Shown: in pieces, positions 24,816 to 33,457 of the stretch
How the letters are laid out: each line of letters opens with the position of its first letter
Numbering within the stretch: the stretch's first letter is position 1
From: Cellulosimicrobium cellulans
Lineage (GTDB): Bacteria; Actinomycetota; Actinomycetes; Actinomycetales; Cellulomonadaceae
Reading direction: 5' to 3'
Assembly: GCF_016907755.1 (NCBI RefSeq)
Contig: NZ_JAFBCN010000001.1
Location: forward strand, 1,798,001 to 1,862,000
Length of the DNA stretch: 64,000 bases
Notes under the pieces: generated by a model
What the model was told of the DNA's origin: nothing
Seen by the model: the letters and a program-made list of their open reading frames with translations, nothing else
Databases searched by the model: none
Program-made: the position numbers and the translations under genes

Positions 24816-25144
24816 ACCCGCGGCCGTCGCGCCGTCGTTCCACCACCACTGGTCAGCCCTCGACCTTCCCGGAACGCGCCGCGTCCATAGAGCGCTCTCA
24901 CGTCTTCAGTTCCTGACCGCGTGGGAGCGTTCTCCTCGTGTTTGCGCTCACATCAATGGCCGTTCCGCCCGGCGTTCTGGGACCAAGGTCGCTGTTTGGT
25001 CACGGTTCTGCCGATCCTTGCGTTCAGGAGTTGACGCCAAGAACGTGACCGGCATAACGTCGCACCCGCTCGGACGGCGCTGAGGGTGTCCGGGTCCGCG
25101 GCGCGTCGGTGCGCCGCGAGCTGTCCTCGGCAGGAGGAGGTCCG
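24816..25144 (+). promoter_or_regulatory. Regulatory region of the ggu-chvE sugar ABC operon
   Basis: This 329-bp gap has no gene. Three LacI-type dyads cluster at its 5' side: AGAGCGCTCT (24889-24898), TGGGAGCGTTCTCC (24922-24935) and TGTTTGCGCTCACA (24939-24952), all with a GCGC/GCG-centred core. Nearer the operon is an inverted pair GGTCACGGTTCT (24998-25009) and AGAACGTGACC (25040-25050). A promoter TTGACG (25031-25036) and TAACGT (25055-25060), spacing 18, sits across the second arm, giving a start near 25067. The layout suggests sugar-specific repression plus a second regulator. Confidence 0.6.
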
Positions 25145-26701
25145 ATGGTGGACGAGCGCGTGATCCTCGAGATGCGAGGTATCACCAAGGAGTTCCCGGG
25201 CGTGCGCGCCCTCGACGACGTGAACCTGCGGGTGCGGGCGGGAGAGATCCACGCGATCTGCGGCGAGAACGGCGCCGGCAAGTCGACGCTCATGAAGGTG
25301 CTCTCGGGCGTGTACCCGCACGGGACGTACTCCGGCGACATCTACTACGACGGCGCCGAGGTCCAGTTCAAGGACATCCGTTCGAGCGAGCACGCGGGCA
25401 TCGTCATCATCCACCAGGAGCTCGCCCTCATCCCCGAGCTCTCGATCACCGAGAACATCTTCCTCGGCAACGAGGTCAAGGGTGCGTTCGGCATCGACTG
25501 GGACGCGGCCCGCCGCCGCGCCGAGGAGCTCATGGCGCGCGTCGGCCTCCAGGAGTCGCCCGACGCCCAGATCAAGAGCATCGGCGTCGGCAAGCAGCAG
25601 CTCGTCGAGATCGCCCGTGCCCTCGCCAAGGACGTCCGTCTGCTGATCCTCGACGAGCCGACCTCGGCGCTCAACGAGGAGGACTCCGAGCACCTGCTCG
25701 ACCTGCTGCGCGGCCTGCGGTCCAAGGGCCTGACGAGCATCATGATCTCCCACAAGCTCAACGAGATCGAGGAGGTCGCGGACTCGATCACGATCATCCG
25801 CGACGGGCGCTCGATCGAGACCCTGGACGTCCAGGGCGACGAGGTCGACGAGGACCGGATCATCCGCGGGATGGTCGGCCGCTCGCTCGAGTCGCGCTTC
25901 CCGGAGCACACGCCGTCCATCGGCGAGACGTTCTTCGAGGTCGAGGGCTGGACCGTCGAGCACCCCGAGGTGCCGGGGCGGCTCGTGTGCAAGGGGTCGA
26001 CGTTCCACGTCCGCCGGGGGGAGATCGTCGGCTTCGCCGGGATCATGGGCGCCGGCCGCACCGAGCTCGCGCGCTCGATCTTCGGTCGCTCGTACGGGCG
26101 CTACAAGTCCGGCGTCGTGCGCATCGACGGCCGCGAGGTGTCCATGCCGACCGTGCTCTCGGCCATCGAGAACCGGATCGCGTACGTCCCCGAGGACCGC
26201 AAGACGCTGGGCCTGAACCTGCTCGACACGATCCTGGGCACGATCCAGGCGGCCAACCTGCCGCGGATCTCGAAGAACGGCGTCATCGACCAGGATGCCG
26301 CGTTCGTCGCGGCGGAGTCGTACCGCAAGGCGTTCTCCATCAAGGCGCCGAGCGTCCACGAGGGCGTCGCGAAGCTCTCCGGCGGCAACCAGCAGAAGGT
26401 CCTGCTCGCCAAGTGGATGTACACCGAGCCGGAGCTCCTCATCCTCGACGAGCCGACGCGCGGCATCGACGTCGGGGCCAAGTACGAGATCTACGGCCTC
26501 GTCCAGAAGCTCGCCGACGCCGGCCGTGGCGTGGTGGTCATCTCGTCCGAGCTGCCCGAGCTCCTCGGCCTGTGCGACCGCATCTACACCGTCTTCGAGG
26601 GGCGGATCACGGGCGAGGTCCCCGGGTCGGAGGCGACCCAGGAGGGGCTCATGCGCCTCATGACCGGAACGCCCGGCGACGCGTCCGACGCCGCCGCCTG
26701 A
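25145..26701 (+). CDS. gguA: Multiple-monosaccharide ABC transporter, double ATPase
   Basis: A 518-residue ATPase with two fused NBDs, as in the MglA/XylG/GguA sugar importers. NBD1: Walker [11 protein letters not shown]-loop IIHQELAL, signature SIGVGKQQL (modified), Walker [15 protein letters not shown]2: a Walker A region replaced by MGAGRTEL, as is normal for the second half of this family, signature LSGGNQQK and Walker [15 protein letters not shown]. It energises uptake of aldoses such as galactose, arabinose, xylose or glucose in the GguAB-ChvE type. AGGAGG lies upstream of the ATG. First gene of the three-gene operon with permease and binding protein. Confidence 0.92.
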   Translation: MVDERVILEMRGITKEFPGVRALDDVNLRVRAGEIHAICGENGAGKSTLMKVLSGVYPHGTYSGDIYYDGAEVQFKDIRSSEHAGIVIIHQELALIPELSITENIFLGNEVKGAFGIDWDAARRRAEELMARVGLQESPDAQIKSIGVGKQQLVEIARALAKDVRLLILDEPTSALNEEDSEHLLDLLRGLRSKGLTSIMISHKLNEIEEVADSITIIRDGRSIETLDVQGDEVDEDRIIRGMVGRSLESRFPEHTPSIGETFFEVEGWTVEHPEVPGRLVCKGSTFHVRRGEIVGFAGIMGAGRTELARSIFGRSYGRYKSGVVRIDGREVSMPTVLSAIENRIAYVPEDRKTLGLNLLDTILGTIQAANLPRISKNGVIDQDAAFVAAESYRKAFSIKAPSVHEGVAKLSGGNQQKVLLAKWMYTEPELLILDEPTRGIDVGAKYEIYGLVQKLADAGRGVVVISSELPELLGLCDRIYTVFEGRITGEVPGSEATQEGLMRLMTGTPGDASDAAA

Positions 26702-26753
26702 GCGCGCCCCACCACCCAGCCACCGCATCTCGACCGAGAAGGAACTACCGACG

Positions 26754-28043
26754 ATGTCGTCCATCAAGCAGCTGCTGAGCGGAGGAGCGCGCCAGTTCGG
26801 CATGCTCTTCGCGCTCCTCGCCCTGGTCATCTACTTCCAGATCGCCACGGGCGGGCGGGTCCTCACGCCGAGCAACGCGCAGAACCTGCTCAACGGCAAC
26901 TCCTACATCCTCATCCTCGCCATCGGCATGGTGCTCGTCATCATCGCGGGCCACATCGACCTGTCCGTGGGCTCCGTGGCCGCCGTGACCGGCATCATCG
27001 TGGCCCTCGCGATCCGCGACTGGGGCATCCCGTGGTGGCTCGGGATCCTCCTCGGGCTGAGCGTCGGCGCGATCATCGGCGCGTGGCAGGGCTTCTGGGT
27101 CGCCTACGTCGGCATCCCCGGCTTCATCACGACGCTCGCCGGCATGATGCTGTTCCGCGGCCTCAACCAGCTCATCGGTGACTCGAAGTCGGTGCCGGTG
27201 CCCGCCGAGCTCCAGACGCTCGGTGGCGGCTACCTGCCCGAGTGGGGCCCGAACACCGGGCTCAACAACTCGACCCTGCTGCTCGGCGTCCTCGCGATCG
27301 CCGCGGTCGTGTGGTCGGAGCTCCGCCGCCGCGCGAGCGCCCGCAAGCTCGGTGCGGAGCCCGTCCCGACCTCCGTCGCGGTCACCCGCGTCGTCCTCTT
27401 CAGCGCCGTGATCGCCTACCTCACGTACCTCTACGGGTCGGGCCGCGTCGGCACGTCGTTCCCCGTCCCGGCGCTCGTGCTGGTCCTGCTCGTCGTCGTC
27501 TACCAGTTCGTCGCGTCGCGCACCATCACCGGTCGCCACGTCTACGCGGTCGGTGGCAACCGCGCCGCCGCGGCGCTGTCCGGCGTGAACATCCGGCGCA
27601 CGAACTTCTTCGTCATGATGAACATGTCGGTCCTCGCCTCGCTCGCCGGGATGATCTTCATCGGCCGGTCCACCGCGTCCGGCCCCGCGGACGGCAACAT
27701 GTGGGAGCTCGACGCGATCGCGGCCGTGTTCATCGGCGGCGCGGCCGTCTCCGGCGGCGTGGGCACCGTCGTCGGCTCGGTCATCGGTGGTCTCGTCATG
27801 GCCGTCCTCAACAACGGCCTCCAGCTCATGGGCGTCGGCTCGGACTGGACCCAGATCATCAAGGGCCTCGTGCTCCTCATCGCCGTCGCGTTCGACGTCT
27901 ACAACAAGGTGCAGGGCCGCCCGTCGATCATCGGGCTCATCTTCCCCTCACGGCGCGACAAGGGCACGGGCGCCGTCACCGGCGCGGACGAGGTCGAGCC
28001 CGCGGTCCCCGTCGAGGCGGGCTCGACCGCCGCCAAGGGCTGA
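26754..28043 (+). CDS. gguB: Multiple-monosaccharide ABC transporter permease
   Basis: A 429-residue polytopic permease of the XylH/RbsC/GguB family, with about ten or eleven hydrophobic segments. The conserved stretch GHIDLSVGSVAAVTG lies near residues 64-78, NVRRTNF-like NIRRTNFFVMMNMS near 280, and IGGAAVSGGVGTVVGSVIGG near 325. The last 40 residues are hydrophilic and cytoplasmic. It starts 52 bases after gguA, with GAGAAGGA upstream of the ATG. It forms the membrane path used by the neighbouring ATPase and ChvE-like protein. Confidence 0.92.
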   Translation: MSSIKQLLSGGARQFGMLFALLALVIYFQIATGGRVLTPSNAQNLLNGNSYILILAIGMVLVIIAGHIDLSVGSVAAVTGIIVALAIRDWGIPWWLGILLGLSVGAIIGAWQGFWVAYVGIPGFITTLAGMMLFRGLNQLIGDSKSVPVPAELQTLGGGYLPEWGPNTGLNNSTLLLGVLAIAAVVWSELRRRASARKLGAEPVPTSVAVTRVVLFSAVIAYLTYLYGSGRVGTSFPVPALVLVLLVVVYQFVASRTITGRHVYAVGGNRAAAALSGVNIRRTNFFVMMNMSVLASLAGMIFIGRSTASGPADGNMWELDAIAAVFIGGAAVSGGVGTVVGSVIGGLVMAVLNNGLQLMGVGSDWTQIIKGLVLLIAVAFDVYNKVQGRPSIIGLIFPSRRDKGTGAVTGADEVEPAVPVEAGSTAAKG

Positions 28044-28123
28044 CCGCCGCTCCTCGCCCGCCTCTCACACCGCACGACCCCTCCAGCATCCGACGACGGA
28101 TGCCCGACAAGAAAGTGGTACCC

Positions 28124-29236
28124 ATGAAGAAGCTCACCACGACGCTCCTGGCGCTCACCGCCGCGAGTGCGCTCGTGCTCAGCGGCTGCTCCTCCGACCG
28201 CGGGGGCGACAGCGGTGGCGACTCGACGGGTGGCGGCGAGTCCGCGGCCGCCGGGTTCGAGGAGGGCGCGACCATCGGCGTCGCCCTCCCGCAGAAGACG
28301 TCGGAGAACTGGGTCCTCGCCGAGGAGCTGTTCAACGACGGCCTGACCGAGGCCGGCTTCAAGCCGATCGTGCAGTTCGCCAACGGCGGCGTCTCGGAGC
28401 AGCAGAGCCAGATCGACGCCATGGTCGAGCAGGGCGCCAAGGTCATCATCGTCGGCGCGATCGACGGCACGCAGCTCGGCTCGCAGCTCAAGTCCGCTGC
28501 CGACCAGGGCGTCAAGGTCATCGCCTACGACCGTCTCCTCGAGAACACGGACGCGGTCGACCTCTACGTCGCCTTCGACAACTTCCGGGTCGGCGAGCTC
28601 CAGGGCGAGGCCCTGCTCACCGGTCTGGCGGAGCGCAAGGGCGAAGGCCCGTACAACATCGAGCTCATCGCCGGCTCGCCCGACGACGCGAACTCGACGC
28701 CGTTCTTCGAGGGCGCCATGAGCGTCCTGCAGCCGAAGATCGACGACGGCACCCTCACGGTCGTCTCGGGCCAGACGTCGCAGGAGCAGGTCGCGACGCA
28801 GGGCTGGAAGGCCGAGAACGCGCAGAAGCGCATGGACACGATCGTCTCCGGCTCGTACGGCGACGGCACCGAGCTGCACGGCATCCTCTCCCCGAACGAC
28901 ACGCTGGCGCGCGCTGCCCTCACGTCGGTCAGCCAGGCGGGCCTGCCGACGCCGGTCATCACCGGCCAGGACTCCGAGGTGGAGTCGGTCAAGTCGATCG
29001 TGGCGGGCGAGCAGTACTCGACGATCTACAAGGACACGCGTGAGCTCGTCGCGGAGAGCATCCGTCAGGTCCAGCTCGCGCAGAAGGGCGAGGACTTCGA
29101 GGCGAACGACACCGAGTCGTACGACAACGGCGTCAAGGTCGTCCCGGCCTTCCTGCTCGACCCGATCATCGTCACGCAGGAGAACGCGGCCGACGTCTAC
29201 GCGAACGACCCGACGCTGGGCCCGCTCACCCAGTGA
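28124..29236 (+). CDS. chvE: ChvE-like sugar-binding lipoprotein
   Basis: A 370-residue periplasmic-binding-protein-like lipoprotein. The signal MKKLTTTLLALTAASALVLSGC ends in a lipobox with Cys22, followed by a Gly/Ser/Asp linker. The mature part is a type I sugar-binding fold (peripla_BP_4): IGVALPQKTSENWV, VIIVGAIDG, ILSPNDTLARAAL, VITGQDSEVESVKSI. It would sit on the outer face of the membrane and deliver monosaccharides to GguB. An ATG eight codons earlier exists, but the signal peptide starts better here. A long hairpin follows the stop. Confidence 0.93.
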   Translation: MKKLTTTLLALTAASALVLSGCSSDRGGDSGGDSTGGGESAAAGFEEGATIGVALPQKTSENWVLAEELFNDGLTEAGFKPIVQFANGGVSEQQSQIDAMVEQGAKVIIVGAIDGTQLGSQLKSAADQGVKVIAYDRLLENTDAVDLYVAFDNFRVGELQGEALLTGLAERKGEGPYNIELIAGSPDDANSTPFFEGAMSVLQPKIDDGTLTVVSGQTSQEQVATQGWKAENAQKRMDTIVSGSYGDGTELHGILSPNDTLARAALTSVSQAGLPTPVITGQDSEVESVKSIVAGEQYSTIYKDTRELVAESIRQVQLAQKGEDFEANDTESYDNGVKVVPAFLLDPIIVTQENAADVYANDPTLGPLTQ

Positions 29237-29309
29237 CCCGCGGCTGACCCCGCGAGCTGCCCGGTCCTGAGCGACCGGGTGGCGGCGGCGTACCGGCACG
29301 CCGCCGCTC

Positions 29310-29353
29310 GACGGCCCCCGTCACGTCCTCGGACGTGGCGGGGGCCGCCGTCG
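29310..29353. terminator. Hairpin terminator between chvE and purU
   Basis: GACGGCCCCCGTCACGTCC pairs with GGACGTGGCGGGGGCCG and CGTC, with one bulge, across a two-base gap. It lies between convergent chvE and purU and can serve both. Confidence 0.8.
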
Positions 29354-29401
29354 TTCAGGGGGAGCGGTGCCGGTCGCCGGGGAGCCCGGGGCGGCGACGG
29401 C

Positions 29402-30322
29402 TCAGCGGAAGACGACGGTGCGGTGCCCGTCCAGGAGCACGCGGTGCTCCGCGTGCCAGCGCACCGCGCGCGCCAGCGTCTGGCGCTCGACGTCCTCGCC
29501 GATCGCGACGAGGTCCTCGACCCGGCGCGAGTGGTCGACGCGCTCGACGTCCTGCTCGATGATCGGGCCCTCGTCGAGGTCGCCCGTCACGTAGTGCGAC
29601 GTCGCACCGATGAGCTTGACGCCGCGGTCGTGCGCCTGGGCGTACGGGCGCGCGCCCTTGAAGCTCGGCAGGAACGAGTGGTGGATGTTGATGATGCGCC
29701 CCGGCATCTCGCGGCACAGCTCGTCCGAGAGGATCTGCATGTAGCGCGCGAGGACGACGAGCTCGACGTCGAGCTCCGTCACGAGCCCGCGCAGGCGCGC
29801 CTCGGCGTCGGCCTTGGTGTCCCGGGTCACCGGGACGTGGTGGAACGGCTTGCCGTAGAACGTGGCGATGTCCTCGAGGTCGCGGTGGTTGCCGACCACG
29901 CCGACGACCTCGATCGGCATGCCCTGGGAGCGCTCGCGGTAGAGCAGGTCGACGAGGCAGTGCGGTGCCTTGGAGACCATGAGCAGCGTGCGGACCCGGC
30001 GCCCCACGACGTCGAGCTGCCACGTCATGGCGAACCGGGCCGCGACCTCCTCGACCGCGCGCTCCAGCTCGGCGCGCTCCGCGGCGGCCGTGACCTGCAC
30101 GCGCATGAAGAACAGCCCCGAGAGCGGGTCGCCGAACTGCTGCGACTCCGTGATGTTGCCGCCGAGCCGTGCGAGGGCCCCGGCGACGGCGTGCACGATC
30201 CCCGGCCCGTCGGGGCACGAGAGCGTGAGGACCCAGTGCGTGGGGTCGCCGGTCGGGGGCTGCGCGGTGCGGAGCGCCGAGGTGTCGGGGACGTCGGCGC
30301 CACGGGGATCTGTCGTGGACAC
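29402..30322 (-). CDS. purU: Formyltetrahydrofolate deformylase
   Basis: Hydrolyses 10-formyl-THF to formate and THF (306 aa). An N-terminal ACT domain (about residues 28-105) begins VLTLSCPDGPGIVHAVAGAL; the C-terminal formyltransferase-fold domain has the catalytic Asn and His in INIHHSFLPSFKGA and Asp in GDLDEGPII. It balances formyl-THF against THF, so it opposes the purN/purH demand. TACCCT stands seven bases before the GTG start, so the message is probably leaderless. It is divergent from the GNAT and glyA-folD genes, giving a local one-carbon cluster. Confidence 0.95.
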   Translation of the reverse strand: MSTTDPRGADVPDTSALRTAQPPTGDPTHWVLTLSCPDGPGIVHAVAGALARLGGNITESQQFGDPLSGLFFMRVQVTAAAERAELERAVEEVAARFAMTWQLDVVGRRVRTLLMVSKAPHCLVDLLYRERSQGMPIEVVGVVGNHRDLEDIATFYGKPFHHVPVTRDTKADAEARLRGLVTELDVELVVLARYMQILSDELCREMPGRIINIHHSFLPSFKGARPYAQAHDRGVKLIGATSHYVTGDLDEGPIIEQDVERVDHSRRVEDLVAIGEDVERQTLARAVRWHAEHRVLLDGHRTVVFR

Positions 30323-30429
30323 CCCTCAGAGGGTAGCCGCGTCCCGGCGGTGCCGAGGCCGCCGTCCGGCACCCTGACATCACCCGGACACGCGCGGTCG
30401 GGCCGCGCGATGTCTGACACCATGTCTTC

Positions 30430-30948
30430 ATGAACGACGCGCAGATCACGACCCGCCTCGTCGACGACGCCGAGGCCGGTGAGCTCCTGACCCTGCGGCG
30501 GGCGGCGTTCGTCACCGAGGCGCAGCTCTACCAGGACCCCAACATCCCCCCGCTGACCCAGACGCTCCACGAGCTGCGCGAGGACCTCGCGCGCGAGGAC
30601 GTCGTGACGATCGGCGCGTGGCTCGGCCCGCGCCTCGTCGGCTCGGTCCGCGTCGAGATTGAGGACAGCAAGGCGACGCTCGGCCGCCTCGCGGTCGCGC
30701 CGGACATGCAGGGCCGCGGCATCGGGACGCAGATGCTCTTCGAGGTGCTGCCCTACCTGCCCGAGCAGACGTCGGAGATCTGGGTCTTCACGGGCAAGGA
30801 CTCCAAGCAGAACCTCGCCATGTACACCAAGCACGGCTACGAGGAGCAGTACGACAGGGCCGCCGGCGACCTCACGTACACCTACCTGCGCCGCATCCTC
30901 GGCGAGGCCGAGGCGCGCAACGAGTCCGACGCCGTCGGGCAGGAGTAG
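30430..30948 (+). CDS. GNAT-family N-acetyltransferase
   Basis: A 172-residue acetyltransferase. Core elements: VTIGAWLGPRLVGSVRVEIEDSKATLGRLAV, then the acetyl-CoA loop APDMQGRGIGTQML, and NLAMYTKHGYEEQYD with TYTYLRR. The acceptor is unknown. It lies between purU and the ZTP riboswitch of glyA. It has its own space upstream, which contains the hairpin-forming CGCGCGG/CCGCGCG at about 30393-30410, but no clear ribosome site. Whether it belongs functionally to the one-carbon cluster is not shown by the sequence. Confidence 0.85.
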   Translation: MNDAQITTRLVDDAEAGELLTLRRAAFVTEAQLYQDPNIPPLTQTLHELREDLAREDVVTIGAWLGPRLVGSVRVEIEDSKATLGRLAVAPDMQGRGIGTQMLFEVLPYLPEQTSEIWVFTGKDSKQNLAMYTKHGYEEQYDRAAGDLTYTYLRRILGEAEARNESDAVGQE

Positions 30949-30996
30949 CCGGGCACGAGCAGGCGAGAGCCCGGGACCGGCCCGCGGGCCGTGCGC

Positions 30997-31077
30997 TAGG
31001 ATCGACGCGTCGCGACTGGCGCCGCCCGGAGGAACTCCGCCCGGGCAGGGTGGATCACCACCGGGGAGCGACACGCT
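30997..31077 (+). promoter_or_regulatory. Promoter and ZTP (pfl) riboswitch upstream of glyA-folD
   Basis: The -10 TAGGAT is at 30997-31002. The aptamer starts near 31004: outer stem GTCGC (31009-31013) with GCGAC (31068-31072), the pfl signature GACTGGCG (31014-31021), a variable hairpin GCCCGGAG...CTCCGCCCGGGC, and the 3' signature ACCACCGGGGAGCG (31057-31070). It has the same signatures as the purH element at 6361. High ZTP/ZMP, a sign of formyl-folate shortage, would turn on serine hydroxymethyltransferase and FolD. About 118 bases of possible expression platform follow before the glyA ATG. Confidence 0.92.
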
Positions 31078-31194
31078 GTGCAGACGACGGGTCGTTCGCC
31101 TGGGCCCCGGGTCACACCCCTGGTGGGGCGTACCCGGCGAGCCGGGAACGTGACCACCGACGACACACTGCCAAGCACCCGCGGAGGAGACGCC

Positions 31195-32484
31195 ATGAGC
31201 GCCCAGCCAGCCGACAACGTCCTCGACACCCCGCTCGCCGAGCTCGACCCCGAGATCGCGGCCGTCCTCGACGGGGAGCTCGCGCGCCAGCGCGACACCC
31301 TCGAGATGATCGCGTCCGAGAACTTCGTCCCGCGCGCCGTCCTGCAGGCGCAGGGTTCCGTGCTCACCAACAAGTACGCCGAGGGCTACCCGGGCCGCCG
31401 CTACTACGGCGGCTGCGAGCAGGTCGACGTCGCGGAGAACCTCGCGATCGCCCGCGCCAAGGAGCTCTTCGGCGCCGAGCACGCCAACGTCCAGCCGCAC
31501 TCGGGCGCCACGGCCAACGCCGCCGTCCTGCACGCGCTCATCAACAAGGGCGACAAGATCCTCGGCCTCGAGCTGGCGCACGGCGGCCACCTCACGCACG
31601 GCATGAAGATCAACTTCTCCGGCAAGCTCTACGACGTCGCGGCCTACGGCGTGGACCCGCAGTCGTACCGCATCGAGATGGACGAGGTGCGCAAGCAGGC
31701 CCTCGAGACGCGTCCCGACGTCATCATCGGCGGCTGGTCCGCGTACCCCCGTCACCTCGACTTCGCGGCGTTCCGCGAGATCGCGGACGAGGTCGGCGCG
31801 AAGCTCTGGGTGGACATGGCGCACTTCGCGGGTCTCGTGGCCGCGGGCCTGCACCCGTCCCCGGTGCCCTACGCGGACGTCGTGTCCTCCACGGTCCATA
31901 AGACGATCGGCGGCCCGCGCTCCGGCTTCATCCTGAGCAAGGAGGAGTTCGCCAAGAAGATCGACTCCGCCGTCTTCCCCGGCCAGCAGGGCGGCCCGCT
32001 CATGCACGTCGTCGCGGCCAAGGCCGTGTCGTTCAAGATCGCCGGCTCGGACGACTTCCGCGACCGCCAGGAGCGCACGCTGCGCGGCGCGAGCATCATC
32101 GCGGACCGCCTCGCCCAGGCCGACGTGGCCGAGGCCGGCGTCTCCGTCCTCACGGGCGGCACCGACGTCCACCTCGTGCTCGTCGACCTGCGCCACTCCG
32201 CGCTCGACGGCCAGCAGGCCGAGGACCTCCTGCACGAGGTCGGCATCACCGTGAACCGCAACGCCGTGCCGTTCGACCCGCGCCCCCCGCGCGTCACGTC
32301 CGGCCTGCGCATCGGCACGCCCGCGCTCGCGACGCGCGGCTTCGGCGACGCCGAGTTCACCGAGGTCGCCGACATCATCGCGATCGCCCTGCGCGAGGGT
32401 GCCGCGGCCGACGCCGACACGCTGCGCGCCCGCGTCCAGAAGCTCACGGCCGACTTCCCGCTGTACCCGGGCCTGCACCAGTGA
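31195..32484 (+). CDS. glyA: Serine hydroxymethyltransferase
   Basis: PLP enzyme converting serine and THF to glycine and 5,10-methylene-THF (429 aa, normal length). Motifs: [49 protein letters not shown], and the Schiff-base lysine in [14 protein letters not shown]. The ATG is preceded by GGAGGAGA at a good distance; a long open frame upstream crosses the riboswitch and is not coding. First gene of the riboswitch-controlled glyA-folD operon. Confidence 0.97.
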   Translation: MSAQPADNVLDTPLAELDPEIAAVLDGELARQRDTLEMIASENFVPRAVLQAQGSVLTNKYAEGYPGRRYYGGCEQVDVAENLAIARAKELFGAEHANVQPHSGATANAAVLHALINKGDKILGLELAHGGHLTHGMKINFSGKLYDVAAYGVDPQSYRIEMDEVRKQALETRPDVIIGGWSAYPRHLDFAAFREIADEVGAKLWVDMAHFAGLVAAGLHPSPVPYADVVSSTVHKTIGGPRSGFILSKEEFAKKIDSAVFPGQQGGPLMHVVAAKAVSFKIAGSDDFRDRQERTLRGASIIADRLAQADVAEAGVSVLTGGTDVHLVLVDLRHSALDGQQAEDLLHEVGITVNRNAVPFDPRPPRVTSGLRIGTPALATRGFGDAEFTEVADIIAIALREGAAADADTLRARVQKLTADFPLYPGLHQ

Positions 32485-33374
32485 GCCCCCGGATGAGTGC
32501 GCAGCTCCTCGACGGCAAGGCGACCGCCGCGGCCATCAAGGCCGAGCTCAAGGACCGCCTCGCGGTCCTCGCCGGGAAGGGCGTCGTGCCCGGCCTGGGC
32601 ACGCTCCTGGTCGGCGACGACCCCGGCTCGCAGTGGTACGTCGCCGGCAAGCACCGCGACTGCGCCGAGGTCGGCCTGTCCTCGATCCGTGAGGACCTGC
32701 CCGGCGACGCGACGCAGGAGGAGATCGAGGCCGCGGTCCGCCGCCTCAACGAGGACCCGGCCTGCACGGGGTACATCGTGCAGCTCCCGCTGCCGAAGGG
32801 CATCGACACCAACCGCGTGCTCGAGCTCATCGACCCGGCCAAGGACGCGGACGGGCTCCACCCGACCAACCTCGGGCGCCTCGTCCTGCGGGTCAACGAG
32901 GAGGTCACCTCGCCGCTCCCGTGCACGCCGCGCGGGATCATCGAGCTCATCGAGCGGCACGGGATCTCCCTCGCGGGCAAGGAGGTCGTGGTCGTGGGCC
33001 GCGGCGTGACCGTCGGCCGCTCGATCGGCCTGCTGCTCACGCGCCGCGCCGTCAACGCGACCGTGACGCTCACGCACACCGGGACGACGGACCTCGCGGA
33101 GCTCGTGCGCCGCGCCGACGTCGTCGTCGCGGCGGCGGGCGTCCAGGGCATCATCACGCGCGACATGGTCAAGCCGGGCGCCGTCGTCATCGACGTCGGC
33201 GTCTCGCGCGAGGTCGACCCCGAGACCGGCAAGAGCAGGGTCGTCGGGGACGCCGCGCCCGACGTCGCCGAGATCGCGGGCTGGATCTCGCCGAACCCCG
33301 GCGGGGTCGGGCCCATGACGCGCGCGATGCTCCTCGCGAACGTCGTCGACGCGGCGGAGCGCGCCTCCGCCTGA
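32481..33374 (+). CDS. folD: Methylene-THF dehydrogenase / methenyl-THF cyclohydrolase
   Basis: Makes 10-formyl-THF from the glyA product (297 aa). The active-site Tyr and Lys are in [11 protein letters not shown], followed by [31 protein letters not shown], the NADP-binding [17 protein letters not shown], and [15 protein letters not shown]. The GTG overlaps the glyA stop (GTGA), so translation is probably coupled; an ATG four codons later is an alternative start. Both genes share the upstream ZTP riboswitch. A good hairpin follows. Confidence 0.95.
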   Translation: MSPRMSAQLLDGKATAAAIKAELKDRLAVLAGKGVVPGLGTLLVGDDPGSQWYVAGKHRDCAEVGLSSIREDLPGDATQEEIEAAVRRLNEDPACTGYIVQLPLPKGIDTNRVLELIDPAKDADGLHPTNLGRLVLRVNEEVTSPLPCTPRGIIELIERHGISLAGKEVVVVGRGVTVGRSIGLLLTRRAVNATVTLTHTGTTDLAELVRRADVVVAAAGVQGIITRDMVKPGAVVIDVGVSREVDPETGKSRVVGDAAPDVAEIAGWISPNPGGVGPMTRAMLLANVVDAAERASA

Positions 33375-33381
33375 CCTCTCC

Positions 33382-33417
33382 CAGGGCGCGGTCGTGGATC
33401 ACCACGGCCGCGCCCTG
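33382..33417 (+). terminator. Hairpin terminator after folD
   Basis: CAGGGCGCGG-T-CGTGG pairs with CCACG-G-CCGCGCCCTG around the loop ATCA, with one internal mismatch. Confidence 0.8.
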
Positions 33418-33457
33418 CGGCGTTCCCGGGGCGGCCCGCAGGCGCTAGTCTGCGCGG

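Noticed and set aside
30390-30412. CGCGCGG/CCGCGCG hairpin before the GNAT gene as an attenuator
   Set aside because: Short self-complementary GC runs are common at this base composition; no leader peptide or terminator accompanies it.
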